Below are positions 1 through 9,826 of a stretch of 64,000 nt of DNA, piece after piece. The position numbers and the translations under genes were made by a program. The number at the start of each line of letters is the position of its first letter. The stretch's first letter is position 1. Origin of the DNA: Pelecanus crispus (lineage: Eukaryota > Chordata > Aves > Pelecaniformes > Pelecanidae); contig NC_134652.1 of NCBI RefSeq assembly GCF_030463565.1, positions 16,903,397-16,967,396 of the forward strand. Direction: 5' to 3'. The notes beneath the pieces were generated by a model, which did not search any database, was not told the origin of the DNA, and worked only from the letters and a program-made list of their open reading frames with translations.

Positions 1-3000
1 CCTTTATCAGGGCTGCCCGGTAGCAAGAGGGAGGGTGCTGGAGGCATCAGGCTGTCACAGGAGGAGTGAGCTTGCCTGGAGATAAATGCTGATAGAAAAT
101 AGCTAATCTGTGATGGATGGGCCAGGGCAGGGCAGCTGGGGAGCTCGGCTAATTGCCATGGGAGCTGGGCTGGGGCCAGCGAGGCCTGGGAGCTGGTGGA
201 GGCAGAGGGAGCCTGCGTGTGCAGGATGGAGCTGCCAGTGTTTGGAATTGAGCTGCCGGTGTGCGGGATGCCAAAACCACCTTGCTCCACGGGTGTGCAT
301 TGTCCCCATGCTGTCCCCACGGCACTGCCAGCATTGGTGCAGTCCTGCTCTTGGCCATGGACCAGTTCCTGGCTCTCAGCCCACCCTGTCCACCAGCCTG
401 GTCCAGCCCTCAGCACCCACAGTTCCTCCCAGGAAGGTGCTGGGGGTGCCGAGCACCCTGTGACGGCTGGCACCCCACCAGCGGAAGGCAAGGGGGCTGG
501 TGGGGCCAGGGGATAGTGGGGGGAGCGAGGGGCTCCCTACCAGCTGGCCTAGCCCCCCTGTCTGTCATGATGCCTTCATTAGAGCCACTGAGTCACCTTT
601 TGGCAGCATGGCCATGCTGGGGGGAGCAGGGCTGGCCCCAGGAGAGAGGCATCCATTCCCTGCTCCAGCCCACTCAGGTGCCCTGGCAGCCTTGTCCCTG
701 AGCTGAGACCGTGCCTCTGCTCTGCAGGGGTCCCTGCTGCACCCCCATTGCTTCCTTAACCCTTCCCCACCCAGGCTGTCACAGGGCTGGGGGGAGACAT
801 AGCCAGGGGACGTAGATCTGGGCTGTACCCCGGGGAAGGGGATGGCCCTAAGGCAGCTGGAGCTGGCACCCTTCCCTGTGTCCTGTCTGCACAGGCTGCT
901 CCAGTGCCTGCGTCCCCGTCTTGCGTCCGCGCAGCCGACTGGGGACTGACACTTGCGCCTGTCACTCTGGGGAGCCGGCTGTGCCACCGCCTGTGTCACC
1001 TGTCACGGCAGCAAGACCAGAAGTGGGGCCATGGGGGCTGCCCCCTCCACGGTGGGGACCTCGGGGACAGCCAGCCAGGGTGGCATGGTAAGAGGACATC
1101 CCCCGGGGGTGCCCCCTCACCACTCCGGGCCCCCCCAGGGACCTGTGCCTGGCTGCAGCACAGGGCAGATCCGAGCCAGGCGAGCAGGAGACTCCTGGGA
1201 AATGAGATGCTGAGCAGGGTCTCGGTCACCTCTGTCCGTCCTCTCCTGTTCTGTCCCAGCTTCTTCTCCTGCTGCAGTTTTGGGTGCTGCTGTGGGCAGA
1301 GATGCATCCCCCAGGCCTGGGTGGGCTCCCTCCTGTCCTCCTGTCCTCCCCAGCTCTTTGTCCTGTCCCAGTCCCATCCCAGGCTCCTGGGGACTCCTGG
1401 CTTCTGGGCTGCATCAGTGCCGGGCATGAGCTGCAGCCGCCGGTGAGCAGGGACCCCAAGTTGGGGACGGCACGCCGGGGCTGGCCGTGCAGGGTCGGGT
1501 GTCCCAGGGTGTCCGGCAGCTCCCGGGCGAGAGCACCCCTGCACAAGGGACAACGCGGGGCTGGCAGCGCGGCTCCGCGGGGGTGGCCCTGCCTGGGGGT
1601 GGCCGAGGGAGGTCGGGGCGCAGCTGAGGGCACCCTGGGGCTGGGCTGGTCCGGGGGCATGGGACCGGTAGGGCGGGCAGGGCCAGCAGTGGCCGTGCAC
1701 TTGCCCTGCGCCCACACACGCTCCCGCTTGCCCGGCAGCCCCAGGAATGCGGCTGGCAGCGCTCCCGGCCCAGCTGCGGGGCTGAGGCTGCCCTGGCTCC
1801 CTCCCAGCCCCTCGGCAGCTCCTGGCCCGGCCCGGCTCCCGCCAGCCTGCACACAGACCCCCTGTTCACTGCCGACCCCCGGCCCTGGCCCCCGGCCCTG
1901 CAGAGAGGGACACATCCTGCGTGGGGAGGCTGCTGGGGAAGAGCCCCTTTGCCTCGCAGCATGGTGCTGTGCATGGGGACATGGGGACCCCCTCTGCAGT
2001 GCTGCTGGCCCCCCACCCTGCCAGGGAGCTGGGAAAAGCCACCCACGTCTGCTCCCAGCACAGCGCCATCCCTGGCACGGGCGCAATCCTCGCACAGCCC
2101 CAGGCTCCCAGCCGGCACCTTTGCCAAAGCTGGACCTTGGCACCTCCCTCTGAAAATGCATCCCCCCCCCGCTTGCCCCTTCACAGGAGGGTGCTGCTTC
2201 CCCCCAGCCTGTGCAGTTCTGACGTGCGTGCTGGGGGCCTGCCCCCACCTTCTGCGGGGGCTCCCGGTGCAATGGGGTCCTGGCACCACCCGTTGCGATG
2301 GACGCAGCCGGACATGGCCGTGCTGCGGGTGCCGTGGAGGGGTGCCCATCCTCAGGGTGTCCAGGCTGTAGGGCTGGTTGGCCTCGGTTTAGGGTGGCCT
2401 CCCCGTCCTGTGCGAAGGTGCAGGCTGGGGCACTTGGAGCTGTTTGCCAGTGGCTCCCGGTGTGGGGGACATGTCCCCCCCCATACTGGGGTACACATCT
2501 GGCATCTCCCAGGAAAGGTTATCAGCTAATCACCCTGCCCCGCTGTCTCTGCATGCCTCCCAAATGTCACCATTGTCCTCGCTGGGGTGGTGAGCTCATG
2601 CTCCCCCCCATCCTATTAATGAAAGCCCCCCCCCTCCAACGCTGCGTGAAGCAGCTGCCAGGGCCTGGCCCTGCTGTGGCTCCTTTGAAGCGGAGCCGGA
2701 GCCGCTGACAGCCCTGACAGGCTGCGGAGGGGGCTCAGCAGGTACAGGATGGGGTCCCAGGGGCTGGTCCTGGGCTGGTCGCAGGGCTCTGGCTGTCCTC
2801 CACAGCCCCCAGCCATTGTGCCAGGACTGCAGGGAGGGTTGGGATGCGGGGATGGGGTGCAGCACTGTGCACCCAGGGACACGCTGGGGGCACCCCCCAG
2901 TCCTGGCTTGAGAGCCAAGCACAGGGGCTGGACCAGGGGCATTGCTGGGACATGGCTGCCGCGGTGTGATGGGCACGGGCACGCTGGCTGCATGGGGCTG

Positions 3001-3412
3001 TCTGTAGCGGCCCCAAGCATACCCCACGCCTGTCCAGTGGGGCCAGGGGCAGGGGATCTGGGCGGTCAGCCAGAGCCAGGGGCAAGGGGAGGTCTGCAGG
3101 GTCTGTCTGCAGGACAGGTCAGAGGCCCCTCGCTCCAGGCAGGGGAGTAAAGGCAGGTCTGGCAGCAGCCATGCATGCAGTGCCCACCCCCACTGCCAGA
3201 CAGCCTAAAAATAGCCCCTCAGGGCTCAGCAGATGGAGCAGAAGGGCCAGAGCCCTGTTGCTGCAGGCACCCTGCCAGCCCCCCACACAGTGCCGGGGGC
3301 TGGGGGGGCAGCAGGGCCATGCAGCACTTTGGGGCTGCCCTGAGTCCCCACTGCTTGGGATCCCGTCAGCTACACCAGCCCCCTCCACCTCTGCCCTGCC
3401 CTCCTGGGAGCA

Positions 3413-3472
3413 ATGGCATGGCATGGCACAGCATGGCATGGCACAGCATGGCATGGCACGGCACGGCATGGC
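3413..3472. repeat. ATGGC-type pentamer array
   Basis: About 12 imperfect copies of a 5-bp unit (atggc, with cacggc and cacagc variants) run in a row. It is a simple tandem repeat and has no coding meaning. Confidence 0.85.
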
Positions 3473-4140
3473 AGCAGCCTGTCCCCTCTGCATGGGAGCC
3501 ATCAGGGTCTCTCCCTGCCCTGGTTAAAATTGTAAAGTCCATGATGGTGCATCGTGCATGGGGGTGCTGGCAGGCCCCGGTGGGCTGCAGAGGTGCTGGG
3601 GGGCTGCAGGGCACCACAGGCAGGGCTGGGTCTGTGCAGGGATGGGGAGCACTGTGGGGCAGGTCCAGGCCATCCGTGTCCTGCCTACCACTGGGCAAGG
3701 CTTGCTCCTGGGTAGTATGGCTGGGGGAAGGCAGCTGCCCGTGATGGAATGAAGACGTCCCACCAAAGGACATTCCTTGACACATGCTCTGGTCCCGCAG
3801 ACAGCAGGTCTGTGGCTTGTGAGGCAGCTGGAGCCCAGAATCGAGGGTCCAGCGCCTCGGCTGTGTTGGTGCAGCCAGAGAAGGGACACCCCTGGGGCAG
3901 CACCACAGGGTGCAGGCAGATGGACAGAGCCTGGGGCATCAGGGACAGCTGAGATCCCCCGGCTGCTCTCGGCCCCTCGCCGCGGCGTGGGAGAGCAAAC
4001 TTCATCTCCTGGCAGGCGCAGCATTGCCATAGCAACTGGCAGGGCGCTGCCAGGCGGGCAGGCAAGCCCTGACGTGGAGGTGATGGTGACACGCAGCGTG
4101 GGAAGGAGCCGGGACACAGGGCCTGGGGGCATGTGGGGAC

Positions 4141-4265
4141 ATGCTTGGGTGTGTAAGCACATGCACGTGCGCCTGGGTGCATGCCGGGGGGTGCAGGCAG
4201 ATGTGTGCATCTGAGTGCATGTACAAACACGCGTCTGTGTGCATGCATGTGTGCGCATACATGGG
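4141..4265. repeat. Degenerate TG/CA purine-pyrimidine alternating tract
   Basis: The tract is rich in gtgtg, catgca and gcatgtgtgc words. This alternating purine-pyrimidine composition is typical of decayed (CA)n microsatellites and is able to form Z-DNA. Similar tracts lie near 25757-25925 and 27150-27355. Confidence 0.6.
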
Positions 4266-4599
4266 AGAGTACACACCCCCCCAGGAGGGGCCTTTGGTTC
4301 TGTGGCACTGGGTGTACCCCACTGCTTGGGGGCGTGGGCTGGCAGGGCTGCTATGGACCCCAGGGACAGCAGGTTTCCCCCCTAAAGCTATGGGATCTGT
4401 AGCTTTGTGTCTGGGGGGGGAGATGCACCCTCCGACTTGGGTCGCTGCCTGCATGTGTCCCCTGGTCCCAAACCTGTCCATGCTCCAGCATGCAGGGGCT
4501 GCCCGCCAGCCACCCCAGGGCTCTGCCCCTGCTTGCTCTGCCTGAAGCCCACGCTGGTGCTCAGGGCAGGGAGCGGGAGTCAGCTGGCGCTGCTCCCCA

Positions 4600-5640
4600 T
4601 TCCATCAGGGCCCCTGCGCCGCAGGCAGCCGGCCGTGCTGGGTTAGCAGCCGGAGCAGCCGGGCGGGCAGGGCCTCGCGCTGCCTTCAGCATCGCCCAGG
4701 TGTTGAGGGAAGGGCTGGCTGCTCTTCGAGCTCTTCGGGCCTGTTGAGGGCCCTGTGCCCAGCCACCGCATCGCTCCCGCCTCACCCCGGCCCCAGCTGT
4801 GAGCACCCCCTCCTTTGCCTCTTGGGAGAGCCTCTGTTCCCCCCGTTTGGCATTTCTCCGGCTCTAATTGAGCTGTCAATGGGCAGAGATAACAGGGAAT
4901 TCGTTAGCTCTCTGCTTTGATGCCTGCCCGTGCTGCGATCGCAGCACCCGCTCCGGAGCACAGCTGCAAATCCTTCGCCGACAAACGGCTTCAGACGAGG
5001 CCCCTTGGCACGGCAGGCTGCCAGCCCCACGGTCGGCCCCCCAGACCCCCTCGGGACCACCGCCCCAGTTACCTCCGGCAGCCCCCCCTCGGCAGCCAGT
5101 TCCCCCCGGGACCTGCAGCCGCAACCCCTCAGCAGCCGGGCCCCGGCACCCACAGAACAGCCCCCCCCCCCCCCCCCGCCCCCGCCGGGGCCAGCCCCGG
5201 GGCAGCCGGACCCCGGTACCGCCGTCCCCAGCAACGGGGCCGCGTCCTCCAGGGCCCCCGTGCCGGTAGCGGCGGGCGCCCATCCCCACCGCCTCGGGCC
5301 GGGCCGTGGCGGGCCGGGCGGCTGCGCACACGGGGCGGGCGGGCCCGCCCCCGCCGCTCGGCACGGCAGCACCGCGGACAGCGCCGGTCCCGCCGCACGG
5401 CTCGGCACGGCCCCGGTGACAGCGCCGGTCCCCCCGCCCGGCACAGCCCAGCCCGGCCCGCCCCGGCCCGGGCGCACGCCGCGCCATGGCCACGGAGGTG
5501 GGTGCGCGGCGGGGGCCGCCCCGGCAGCGGGCACCTCCCGGCGCCGGGCTGCGGCGGAGCCCCCCCGCCCCGCCGCCATCGGCTGCCTGGGCGACGGGGA
5601 ACGGGGCCCGCGGGGCGTGCGCTGGTGCGGGAGGGCAGCG
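4600..5640 (+). promoter_or_regulatory. GOLGA7B: CpG island and presumed promoter of GOLGA7B
   Basis: The stretch is dense in CpG and G/C runs, including a C tract near 5160-5178, and leads directly into the GOLGA7B start codon at 5486. I see no clear TATA box, so a dispersed CpG-island promoter is likely. The exact transcription start cannot be read from sequence. Confidence 0.6.
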
Positions 5641-8118
5641 TGGGGCGGGGGCCTGCGTGGGGGGCACCGGGGAGTGGGGCAGCGCGGGGCGGGGGCTCGC
5701 ATGGGGGGCACCGGGGAGTGGGGCAGCGCGGGGCGGGGGTCTGCGTGGGGGGCACCGGGGAGTGGGGCAGCGTGGGGCAGGGGTCTGCGTGGGGGGCACC
5801 GGGGAGTGGGGCAGCGTGGGGCGGGGGTCTGCGTGGGGGGCACCGGGGAGTGGGGCAGCGTGGGGCGGGGGTCTGCGTGGGGGGCACCGGGGAGTGGGGC
5901 AGCGTGGGGCGGGGGTCTGCGTGGGGGGCACCGGGGAGTGGGGCAGCGTGGGGCAGGGGCCTGCGTGGGGGGCACCGGGGAGTGGGGCAGCGTGGGGCGA
6001 GGGGCGGGAAGGGGCACGCGGTCTGCATGCGCAGGAAGGCCGGGGTGTATGTGGGGTGTCTGGAGGGGCGGGGGGTGCGGGGTGCCCTTGTTGGAGGGAG
6101 CAGCATGGGTCTGGGGTGGGGCGCCCCGGGAGGAGGGGAGGCTGTGGGGCTGGGGGTCCCTCTCCCAGGTGCCGTGGGTGGGAGCCGGGACAGGGGCAGA
6201 GGGTCTGGGGGGCACACAGCAGGACGTGGCCCCATGTCACCCACGGGGAAGCACAGGGAGGGCTCTGACACCCGCCCTTGGCACAGCCTGGCCCCTCCAT
6301 TCTCCCATCCTCCTCTCCAGCCCCCCGCAGCTGCCCAGTGGCCCAGAGCCCAGGGGGCTGGCGTGGGCCCTTGTACACCGGGGGGGTGCCGGGGCTGGGC
6401 CGAGCGCCTGCCGCTGCCAGGGCTGCCGATCCCTTTTGTGCAGCCACCCCGATGCAGCCTGCCCACCCGCTGCGCTGCCGCTGCAGACCCACTGCCCGGT
6501 CCCTGCTCCTGCTCCGCTTGCTTCCCTCCTCCTGCCTGGGAGCTGCTGGGGTGGCTGCGTGCTGGGGTGCTGCTGGAGACAGAGGGCTGTCCCCTCCCTG
6601 GGCCATGGCCCACTGCGGACACACGCCCGAGTGTGCAGCAGCCAGTGCAGGCGAGGCCAGGCACCAGCCCGGGGCAGGGAGGACACACACTTGGCCACGC
6701 TCCGAGCCAGGGGCTGCCACGACGTCCTCCCCTTGCTGCCACCCTCATCTCACCCCTGGCCTTGCACCTCCTGCGCCGAGCTGTGCTCATGGCATGACAC
6801 AGCCCATGCCAGGGGCTCCCTGCCTCGGGGTGTGCGAGCCTGCAGCTCCCATGCCCTGGCGCTGGGGGAATGGCATTGCTCCCGGAGTCCCCAGCCCTCA
6901 GCAGGGATGCCCGTCACCCCATGGCTGTGGCCCCCTGGCTCACCCCACCGCCCTCCAGGTGCACAGCCTGCAGGAGCTGCGGCGCAGCGCTTCCCTGGCC
7001 ACCAAGGTCTTCGTGCAGCGGGATTACAGCGATGGGACCACGTGCCAGTTCCAGACTAAGTTCCCCCCCGAGCTGGAGAGCCGGGTAGGGAGCCTGGCAG
7101 GTTGACAGGGTGGGGGGGGGGGTGCGCTATGTTGGTGCCCTATAGGGGCTCAGAGGGAAGAGGGGTTTGAAGTCATGGGGCCCCCATAGGGTACTGTTCG
7201 GCCCTGGGCCAGCCGATGCTGCTGGGTGCATGCCATCACAGCCACTTTGTCTGGTGTGCAAGGGTTTGGGTGCTTCTGGGGACCAGGAGGCTCTGGTGAA
7301 GGGCTGCAGGCTCAGCAGGTCTTGGCATGGGCGGGCAGTGGGCAGGGGCCAGGGAGCTGAGGCATCAGCTGGGCAGGGACGAGAGGGTTAAGTGCTCCAC
7401 AAGTCCCCATGACAGGGCAGTTCAGGGGGTCAGCCTCTGGCCAGACTTGTCTTCATCCCGGTTTCTGCTCTAGATTGAGCGGCAGCTCTTTGAGGAAACT
7501 GTGAAAACCCTTAATGGCTTCTACGCCGAGGCAGAGAAGATTGGGGGCAGCTCATACCTGGAGGGCTGCCTGGCCTGCGCCACCGCCTATTTCATCTTCC
7601 TCTGCATGGAGACGCACTACGAGAAGGTGCTGAGGTCCAGGGGAGGGCTTGGGGTCAAGCATGGCTGGCAGGGGGTACAAGGATGGCACAGGGAGCAGAC
7701 AGGGGCTGGAGGCCAGAGCAGGCATCAGTGCTCTCAGGGGAGGACGTCAGGGCTGGCAGGCCCTGAGTGCCCTTCCATGTGCTGGCAGGTCCTGAAGAAG
7801 ATCTCCAAGTACATCCAGGAGCAGAACGAGAAGATCTATGCGCCACGGGGGCTGCTCCTCACCGACCCCCTGGAGCGTGGCATGAGGGTCGTATCCTCTG
7901 GGCAGTGGGGTGCTGGGGGGGGAGGAAAAGGGTGAGGGGTGGGGGGACACCAGGATTGCGTGCTGGGCAATTGGATTTGCAGCTGGCACATCCCACCAAT
8001 GATCCTTAGCAGGGCCCAGATCGAGATCTCCATCTATGAGGACCGGTGCAGCAGCGGCAGCTCCAGCAGTGGCAGCTCCAGCAGCAGCAGCGGTGGCGGC
8101 GGGGCGGGGGGCCGGTGA
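5486..8118 (+). CDS. GOLGA7B: GOLGA7B, golgin A7 family member B (five coding exons)
   Basis: Coding exons are 5486-5497, 6959-7084, 7474-7626, 7789-7890 and 8020-8118. They give 163 residues, against 167 in human. Most junctions are ordinary GT-AG and all are in phase 0. The product begins [13 protein letters not shown] and carries the family core with [20 protein letters not shown], the GCLAC cysteine pair (about residues 78 and 81, the acylated pair in paralogue GOLGA7) and [13 protein letters not shown]. It ends in a Ser/Gly-rich tail. The family binds and stabilises DHHC palmitoyltransferases (GOLGA7B with ZDHHC5) at Golgi and plasma membrane. The first exon holds only four codons. The exon 3 donor (GTGCTG) is weak, but the join to exon 4 is fixed by the conserved EKVLKKIS. 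The last exon overlaps an antisense CRTAC1 exon. Confidence 0.95.
5641..6000. repeat. 44-bp minisatellite, about 8 copies, in GOLGA7B intron 1
   Basis: The phrase caccggggagtggggcagcg recurs exactly every 44 bp, at 5665, 5709, 5753, 5797, 5841, 5885, 5929 and 5973. Copies differ by a few bases only, so the array is young or homogenised. The unit is not a multiple of three, and the long open frames through it on both strands are a composition effect. The G-run content makes quadruplex formation plausible. Confidence 0.95.
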
Positions 8119-8132
8119 CTGGCAGGGAGTCC
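7747..8132 (-). CDS. CRTAC1: Alternative distal last exon of CRTAC1 (isoform A type), antisense to GOLGA7B
   Basis: An acceptor (CCCTGCAG, just above 8132) joins in phase 1 to the donor of CRTAC1 exon 14 at 11629. The result continues TACVG with [18 protein letters not shown] and then [11 protein letters not shown]. The human CRTAC1-A tail, from memory, has TLGQSPGPRP, an Ala/Thr run and PVLVDGDLNLG, so this is its orthologue. The exon is read off the strand opposite GOLGA7B exon 5. The AGC serine repeat of GOLGA7B reads as GCT alanines here, and IEISIYEDR reads as PVLIDGDLD. Human stops about 11 residues later. Here the frame stays open through GOLGA7B intron 4 and across exon 4 antisense, to a stop at 7747. 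That makes a tail of about 127 residues, or a region no longer used as coding sequence in this lineage. I see no poly(A) signal that settles it. Confidence 0.65.
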
Positions 8133-9485
8133 CTGCAGGGACTCGTACTGCCGGGACAGTGGCCTCTCCGAGCTCCGCAGGCTGCACTACCAGAGCACCC
8201 GCTTCTGAGCCCAGGGCGGGCGGGAGGGGGAAGCTGGAGGCTGCCCGCCGGGGCTGCCCACCCCCCTCTGCTCTGTGCCCCCCACAGTGGCTCTGCCCAC
8301 GCTCAGACCCACTGCAGGTAGGGGCTGGTGCTGGGTCGTCCTAGGTGCTTCCCGCTGAGCCAAACCGGTGCCAAGGGGCTCCCACAGCCCTCTGGGTGCT
8401 CTGCACTGCTGCCCCTGCCCCAAGTGAAAGAGCTTGCCTTGCCACAGGCAGCCCCAGCCGGCAGCACCCTGCGTGCCATGCATCAGGGAGCAACGGGACT
8501 GGCTAAGCCCCAGGCAGTGCTAAGGGGAGGGGGGCTTAGCCCCCTGCCCATGGACACTGCCAGCCCTTGCTGGACCCCCTCCCTGGGGCGTCCTGCTCTT
8601 GGTGCTGCAGGGTGGGCTCAGCCACTGCGTGCCCACTGCCCAGGGCACCTGGCAGAGCCCTGGTGCTGCTTCATCTGCATGATGGTGCCATGTGTTTGCC
8701 CCAGCCCTGCCCCACACGCTGCCCGTTGCTGCTCCCCACCCCTGGCCAGATGCCCTGACCCATCTGGCAACAGCATCCTCTCCAGCAGCATCCTCCAGCA
8801 CTGCCCACGACACTGGGCGTTTGCTTCTGCTCCCTGCCCAAGCCAGTGCCATCCCCAGTCGGACCCAGAAAGCTCCCCAGCCCCGAGCCCTGTGCCCAGG
8901 GCGGAGAGATGCAGTGCTGGGCAGGCTCCTGCCCTTGTGCCGCATGCCCTGGGCTTGCGCATGGCCCAGCGTAGTCAAGGCTGAGCTGTGGCATGGGCGA
9001 GCCAGGCTCCCTGCCCAGTCCCAGCAGAGCCTGCCCACACCTGGCTGCTGGCAGCCCTCTGCCCGCTCTGCCCCAACGCAGGGAGGGTGCCCAGTGGAGC
9101 AGCTCCACCAGAAAGGACCCTTCCTCTCCTGCTGCTGAGCCCTCCCCTGCCCACATGTCCTGCATGCATCTACCACCAGCACCCCAATTCTCAGCCTAGC
9201 CTGCAGTGGGGACTCCGATGGGCACCTGGGCCCAGCTGCAAGGTGTGGGAGTTCATGGGCCAGGGTCAGATGGGGGGGAACAGGAGGGTCCCTGTGACAT
9301 CCAGCGCCCCAAGGAGATGAGTCCCTGCCTGGGTGCAGGGCTGAATGGAGCTGGAATTGCTCCCCTGGGGTCCTGGAGGAGGACCCTGCCCTGCGGGACT
9401 CCCTTTGGCTCGGTCATGGCATGTGTGCGGGGTGGCCCTGGCCCTGCCGTTCCCGCTAGGGCCCCCCTGCATGGAGACCTTCCTC

Positions 9486-9491
9486 AATAAA
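9486..9491 (+). terminator. GOLGA7B: GOLGA7B poly(A) signal AATAAA
   Basis: A canonical AATAAA lies about 1.37 kb after the GOLGA7B stop, followed by a T/G-rich stretch (cctgtgtcctcctgtgttgg). The 3' UTR would then be 8119 to about 9510. No other gene is seen in 8119-9485 on the plus strand. Confidence 0.8.
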
Positions 9492-9751
9492 CCCTGCGCT
9501 TCATCCCCTGCTGCCTGCCCTGTGTCCTCCTGTGTTGGAGGGGGGAGCAGGGAGATAGTGGGGGGCACAGAGCAGGCTGGGCTGGGCATCCCCCAGCATG
9601 CTGGGGTGCATGGAGCCCCCACAAGTAGCGTGACCATGGGGGAAATAAGGGGGAGGGATGGGGCAGTCCAAAGAGGGATGGGGACAGACCCATGTAGCAG
9701 TCGTGTGGTCCCGGTGACAGGGACCCACAGGGAAAGCAGTGCAGGGAAGGG

Positions 9752-9757
9752 TTTATT
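9752..9757 (-). terminator. CRTAC1: CRTAC1 poly(A) signal for the EGF-ending isoform
   Basis: TTTATT on the plus strand reads AATAAA on the minus strand, 70 bp past the stop of the last EGF exon at 9827. This gives a compact 3' end. Its tail lies about 250 bp from the GOLGA7B poly(A) site coming from the other side, a tail-to-tail arrangement. Confidence 0.8.
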
Positions 9758-9826
9758 CAGTTGGCACCGGGTGCAACCGGCACAGGGCTGGGGCGAGCAG
9801 GGGGCACCTGGCCGTGCTGGAGCAGG

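Larger units (their letters stand above)
1..4600. other. Intergenic region upstream of GOLGA7B
   Basis: No spliced coding sequence that I recognise is present on either strand. Open frames here are short and have the Pro/Gly/Ala/Arg-rich make-up expected of GC-rich noncoding DNA. A perfect MEF2-type site (CTAAAAATAG) sits at 3205-3214. A TG/CA-rich alternating stretch lies at about 4141-4265 and a pentamer array at 3413-3472. In human the next gene on this side is SFRP5, so part of this may be its far flank. No regulatory role is shown by the sequence itself. Confidence 0.6.

Noticed and set aside
4917-7059. Very long open frames (600-700 codons) on the plus strand, and matching ones on the minus strand
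   Set aside because: They run through a CpG island and the 44-bp array, have Gly/Pro/Arg/Ala composition and cross clear GOLGA7B splice sites. GC-rich DNA lacks stop codons by chance.
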